Positions 59,914-64,000 of a DNA stretch of 64,000 nt are shown here, piece by piece (within the stretch, counting starts at the first letter, position 1; each line of letters opens with the position of its first letter). This DNA comes from Chrysomallon squamiferum (Eukaryota; Mollusca; Gastropoda; Neomphalida; Peltospiridae): positions 1,762,501-1,826,500 of the forward strand of contig CM022670.1 in the NCBI GenBank assembly GCA_012295275.1. The letters are read 5' to 3'. A program made the translations under genes and the position numbers. A model generated the notes under the pieces. That model ran no database searches, was not told where the DNA came from, and saw nothing but the letters and a program-made list of their open reading frames with translations.

Positions 59914-60475
59914 TGTATAATTCTAGGTATTTTTCCGAAATCTTTTACTGGCTGCTTTTTTAAAGTACAATTTTAAGATCCTTAATCTCCAATTTCCCGA
60001 TATATTTCTCTTATTTTTTTTTTTTCACCTTTATTTTATTTTATTGAAAAATGTTCCTCCTTTATTATTCTGAAAAGGAACTTTCGTTTACACCATTTGC
60101 TTCCATACTTCTGATTCTCTATGACTACAGATGAAGATGAAAACGAAATCTCATTTCTCAATTAGCCTTGAACCAATGTGATCCGTTATTCCTATAAGCT
60201 CGTGTGCTCGGTCAAAGCCGTCAAACGTCGTCAAGTTAGATTAGGAATTATTCCAGAGAGAGTAGCAAACGAATGACAAAATCGTGTTCATACTCAAGAT
60301 ATTGGTGTTAATATTCTGAGCAGTGCTTGATGCGCTATCATGTCAAGCTTTGGGATATTAAAGACTTCAGCTCCTGTTGGTGGAACAATAAACATTCAAT
60401 TTTAGCGACAAGTTTAATATTAATCGTATTAGTGGTCATTATGTTTGCGAGAATGGAATAAGTACATTACCGTAC

Positions 60476-60645
<170 letters not shown>

Positions 60646-61800
60646 GTCTCTGTCTCTATCAGTGTGTGTGAGAGAGGACTGGATCTCAATGGACTGATGT
60701 TCCACGATCAATATTTTACATTATTCCCCTAAGAATATTTCTCACTTTTTAATGTTCCCAAAGGAATATTTCTAACTTCATCCAATCGTTTATCAAAGAC
60801 CATGGTACGTGTTTTATTGCCTATCCTATGAGAAAGTGCAGAATATAATATCCCTTGCTGCTAATTGAAAAAAAAAACAAAAAACTCATCAAATAGACAT
60901 TTTTTTTTTTTTATCTCATTAACTCTCTGGTTTAATAATAATTGTGTTTATGACACCATATAACAGTAAATTAAAAATGTGCCGTTAAATAAAAATTGAT
61001 TTCTAAAATCTGGCCCAGTCTCTCGTATTTGCTTTCTCTCTGCGTATCCATATATATATATATTTTTTAAATTTAATTTTTAAAGAAATGTTAATCAAAC
61101 TGAGTAATCTAAGTAAGGCCTTCTTGACATTCTGCCTGATGTTATCTTTCAAATATCTTCTACTTTTATTTTACCGAAAGTAATCAACTTGATTGTCTTT
61201 TTGTTTGCAAATTACCCGCTTCACGTAATCCTTATTTCATGATATTTACCATCATGTGAAAAAATAATTAGAAACGAGCGAACGCACACAGTAATCAACT
61301 ATTTACAAGTTTTATGTACACTCACATTCACTAAACTTCTGTAAAGCACGAAATAACCTTCTTAGACAATTCAAGAACATTGATATTCTTTGTCTGATCC
61401 AACATAGTGTGTAAAAAGCAAAAAACTTTGATACGTCATTAGTTAGTTTGGAGAATTTTCACTGAGTGTCAAAGGGTTCGATTCTTTTGTGATTTAATTC
61501 AGTGCGTTCGTCTTAGAGAATAAATCTAAAGACAATTAATCAACATTCTTGTCAGACTTGTTGACTTGAACGTGAATTTCGAATCAGTTTCTAAGAAGTT
61601 AAAAGATGTTGCGTTATTCTCAAGACACGTACGAAGCCTTGTATAACATCAACCTTCTATCGAGCTGTAGGTCTGTCTGTGTATATAACTGAATAATTAA
61701 TGAACACTTTCCTTGAATTTGTCGTACATAATAATTACCAGTCATTAAGCTTATGCATCAATTTACCACGATGTTTATTATAATTAAATATTTTACTTAC

Positions 61801-62833
61801 CTTTGAATCGTATATACTTTTAAGCATGACGACGGCTGACTGTCCTGCTAGATAAGCAGCCAGGTTGGCGGTGTAGCTGGTCATGATGAAGATTGCTAAT
61901 CCAGCCCAGACATTTTGGATTACTTTTCCAGGCCAGCTCTTGGGCGCTTTCACACTGACCGTATGTCCAGTGAGCAGAACCAGAACCATCACCAGCCCTG
62001 ACCCCAGAGAGTACTGCCGGTCACGTCTTCGGCCCCTGGGGTTAAGTCCAAACGGACTGCGCCATTCTAGCACAGACGTGGCAATGCCGGCCACCACGGA
62101 GCTGATGAGAATACAAATCCAAACCTGGAGGGAAAACGGGCTGAGAAAAGCCCACATTGAAATAGATCTTCCGTTCGCACCCGTAACAATGGCGAAAGTG
62201 TTCTGAAAGTAAGGTTCCGTGAACGATATCGCACTCATGCGTTCTGACGTCACACTGAACGCTCCAGCAGCAAGATCAGCAGCTCCGTTAGTAATGTCTC
62301 CGACCATTCCTGTCCACTCGCCGTCCTTGTACGTCCCGTAGTTGGTGTCGTTTACAAAATACAGAACGAAAGTGAAATTTAAGTCTGCGCCTAGTCTGTG
62401 CAGGAGGTCAAGAGTCAGTCCTTTACAACAATGAACACGGTATCCTGTCTGGTTGTACCCGTGCGTGGTCAGGAACGTTTCTATCACGAGAGCCGTTGAC
62501 TGAGGGTTGTAATTCAAAATCTCGAGACAGGGCAGCTCGGTAAAACATTCGGACGGGTGATCAACGGGACCGTTTATGAAGACAAACGGTTTGGCTGGGC
62601 GCGTTACAACACGGTAAGTTTTTTGTACTCTGGCTGAAGGACCGTATATGGATCTTCCTGGCCAGAGAACAGTCTTCAGATTGGAGTCCCCGTCAGCTTT
62701 GATGTAGCCAACAGTGCTCCAGACGTTTCCCTCTCGCCTGTCGTACACCAGATTCAGCAGGTGAAATGCTTCGTCGTTTGAAGGTGGAGCGATAACGTCT
62801 TTCGTGTCACAGGGACTGCTGAATTTTAGAAGT
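61801..62833 (-). CDS. GRIN3: NMDA receptor GluN3-like, core exon (end of ATD, S1, M1-M3)
   Basis: 344 codons plus one base. The TTTTATTGTAG acceptor is at 62834 and the donor is TCAAAG|GTAAGT. Residues 1-75 finish the amino-terminal domain (VGYI, WPG..IYGP, RVVTRPAKPFVF). Residues about 80-225 are the S1 glycine-binding lobe, with CCKGLTLDLL and the ligand-carboxylate Arg in SVTSER (about 198). M1 is about 225-255 (ends EWRSPFGLNPRG). The re-entrant pore loop is about 276-294. M3 carries an intact SYTANLAA gating motif (about 318-325). At the selectivity site the sequence is LLTGHT: Gly replaces the usual NMDA Asn, as in GluN3, and His stands where vertebrate GluN3 has Arg. Such subunits form glycine-gated or modulating cation channels in the plasma membrane. 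Upstream ATD exons lie beyond the window. Confidence 0.9.
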
Positions 62834-63347
62834 CTACAATAAAATTTAAATTTAAATTAATAATCTGTATCCTTGATTTTACAATAAAATAAAATTAAAA
62901 TTAATAATCTGTATCCTTGATTCTACAGTAAAAATAAATTAAAATTAATAATCTGTATCCTTGATTCTACAATAAAAACAAATTAAAATTAATAATTTCT
63001 GTTCTTCATTTAATAATGAAGTTGAAACTTTAATTAATAATCTATATTTTTGAATCTACAATAAATATTAAATTTAAATTAATAACTGAATTTCCTGATT
63101 CGACAATAAATAAGAAGTTTGAATTAATAATTGTTGAGTGTGCCTTTCATATAATAAATAAACTGAATGGCATGGAGATTGTTATTTTTTGAGGAAGTCC
63201 TTGGTACAGTTATGACTTTATTAAGTGCTAGTAACTTTTCTTCCTTCCAACAAAACTGACGAAGAAGAATTTCTTGAAGAAGAAATTCTTTTAAATTATA
63301 GTTTTAAATACATTCCTTATATTTCACAGATTTGAATCTTTTCTATC

Positions 63348-63397
<50 letters not shown>

Positions 63398-64000
63398 TAA
63401 CAACAACAACAACAACTCTAACAACTGCAACAACAATAACAACATCATCAACAACGACGACAATATCGGTCATGATGATGACAGTAAAAATGATTTAAAT
63501 TACATGCATAATTAATGTGGAAGACACGAAATAAAGATCACTCCAGATGAAAGGCTAACTTTCTTAAAGTAACAGAAAAAGAAACCAAGGCAAAACAGTA
63601 TTATTTCATTGTGTACTACTAATATTCTCTAGAGAAACCAGCGAGATTAAACAGTAATTAAATAAAACAATCATATGGGTTATGTAATATAATGGCCATT
63701 TGTGTGTGAAATATAAAGACAGGGAAAGAAAATCTAATAATACAAAATCAAACGATTAAATAATGATGAAGCAAAGTGAAATGTCCAAAGGAATACATTG
63801 TTTTAAATTCTTTGTTACAAAGCTTTGTGTTAGCAACTGAATGGATTTAAAGGAATAAAGAATTGACCTGGTGGATTCTTCTTTCTGTATTGTAATACAT
63901 AGCATTAATAACAAATGTTTACCATGGCTGAAAGCTTACTTGGAATCTATATACAGAAACGTATTCATCAGTACAGAATAGTGATATATATAGTATAGTA
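62834..64000. other. GRIN3-like upstream intron (partial)
   Basis: Five or so diverged short copies of a TTAATAATCTGTATCCTTGATT motif (about 55-60 bp period, 62855-63125) follow directly on the acceptor. An (AAT)n run with CAA-rich sequence is at 63347-63440. No exon was seen to the window edge. Confidence 0.55.

Noticed and set aside
61883-62206. 107-codon open frame on the plus strand
   Set aside because: Antisense shadow of the GluN3-like core exon.

Overview
The window is eukaryotic, very AT-rich animal DNA. It has spliced genes with GT-AG introns of up to about 8 kb, many long microsatellites ((GA)n, (CT)n, (AAT)n, (CTAT)n) and decayed transposons. Two conserved genes are recognisable, both on the minus strand and both cut by a window edge. 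At the left edge is the 5' end of an SMC6 gene (three coding exons, 227-1719). At the right is the 3' two-thirds of a GluN3-type NMDA receptor gene (six exons, 43375-62833). A lophotrochozoan such as a mollusc is plausible, but the sequence does not prove it.

The accessory part is about 3.3-34.3 kb. It is an array of related, partly decayed duplication units on the plus strand. Three units (A, B, C) share a common plan. Each has a promoter-like block with CCAAT boxes and a short non-coding first exon ending at GTAAGT. A second exon follows, starting at a TTTCTAG|GTAAAG junction and carrying a 42-50 codon arginine-rich small ORF. The unit ends in a terminal coding exon preceded by ATCTTTCAG and followed by a homologous polyadenylation region. 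The terminal exons encode small proteins with zero, two or one C2H2-type fingers: A at 14197-14625, B at 27860-28126, C at 32971-33474. B and C carry different frameshifts. A has lost the fingers and gained an acidic 12-residue repeat. Unit A has four tandem copies of the promoter block and two of exon 2.

A 5.85-kb satellite of a 58-bp monomer (about 100 copies, 15092-20940) separates A from B. A few decayed monomers lie between B and C. A segmental duplication repeats 5985-9180 at about 22850-25970. A related rearranged copy carries a broken piece of SMC6 exon 3 at 22122-22427. A four-copy tandem of about 542 bp lies inside unit C. TE traces are a FLYWCH/MULE-like insertion (3519-4314), an integrase-type C-terminal remnant (33990-34280) and a 288-bp pogo/Tigger-like MITE (57441-57728).

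From 34.3 to 43.3 kb no gene was recognised; this is microsatellite-rich DNA downstream of the receptor gene. From 43.4 to 64 kb lies the receptor gene. Its splice phases agree across all five introns seen, and its product runs from the end of the amino-terminal domain through the ligand-binding lobes, pore and M4 to a cytoplasmic tail ending in a predicted coiled coil.
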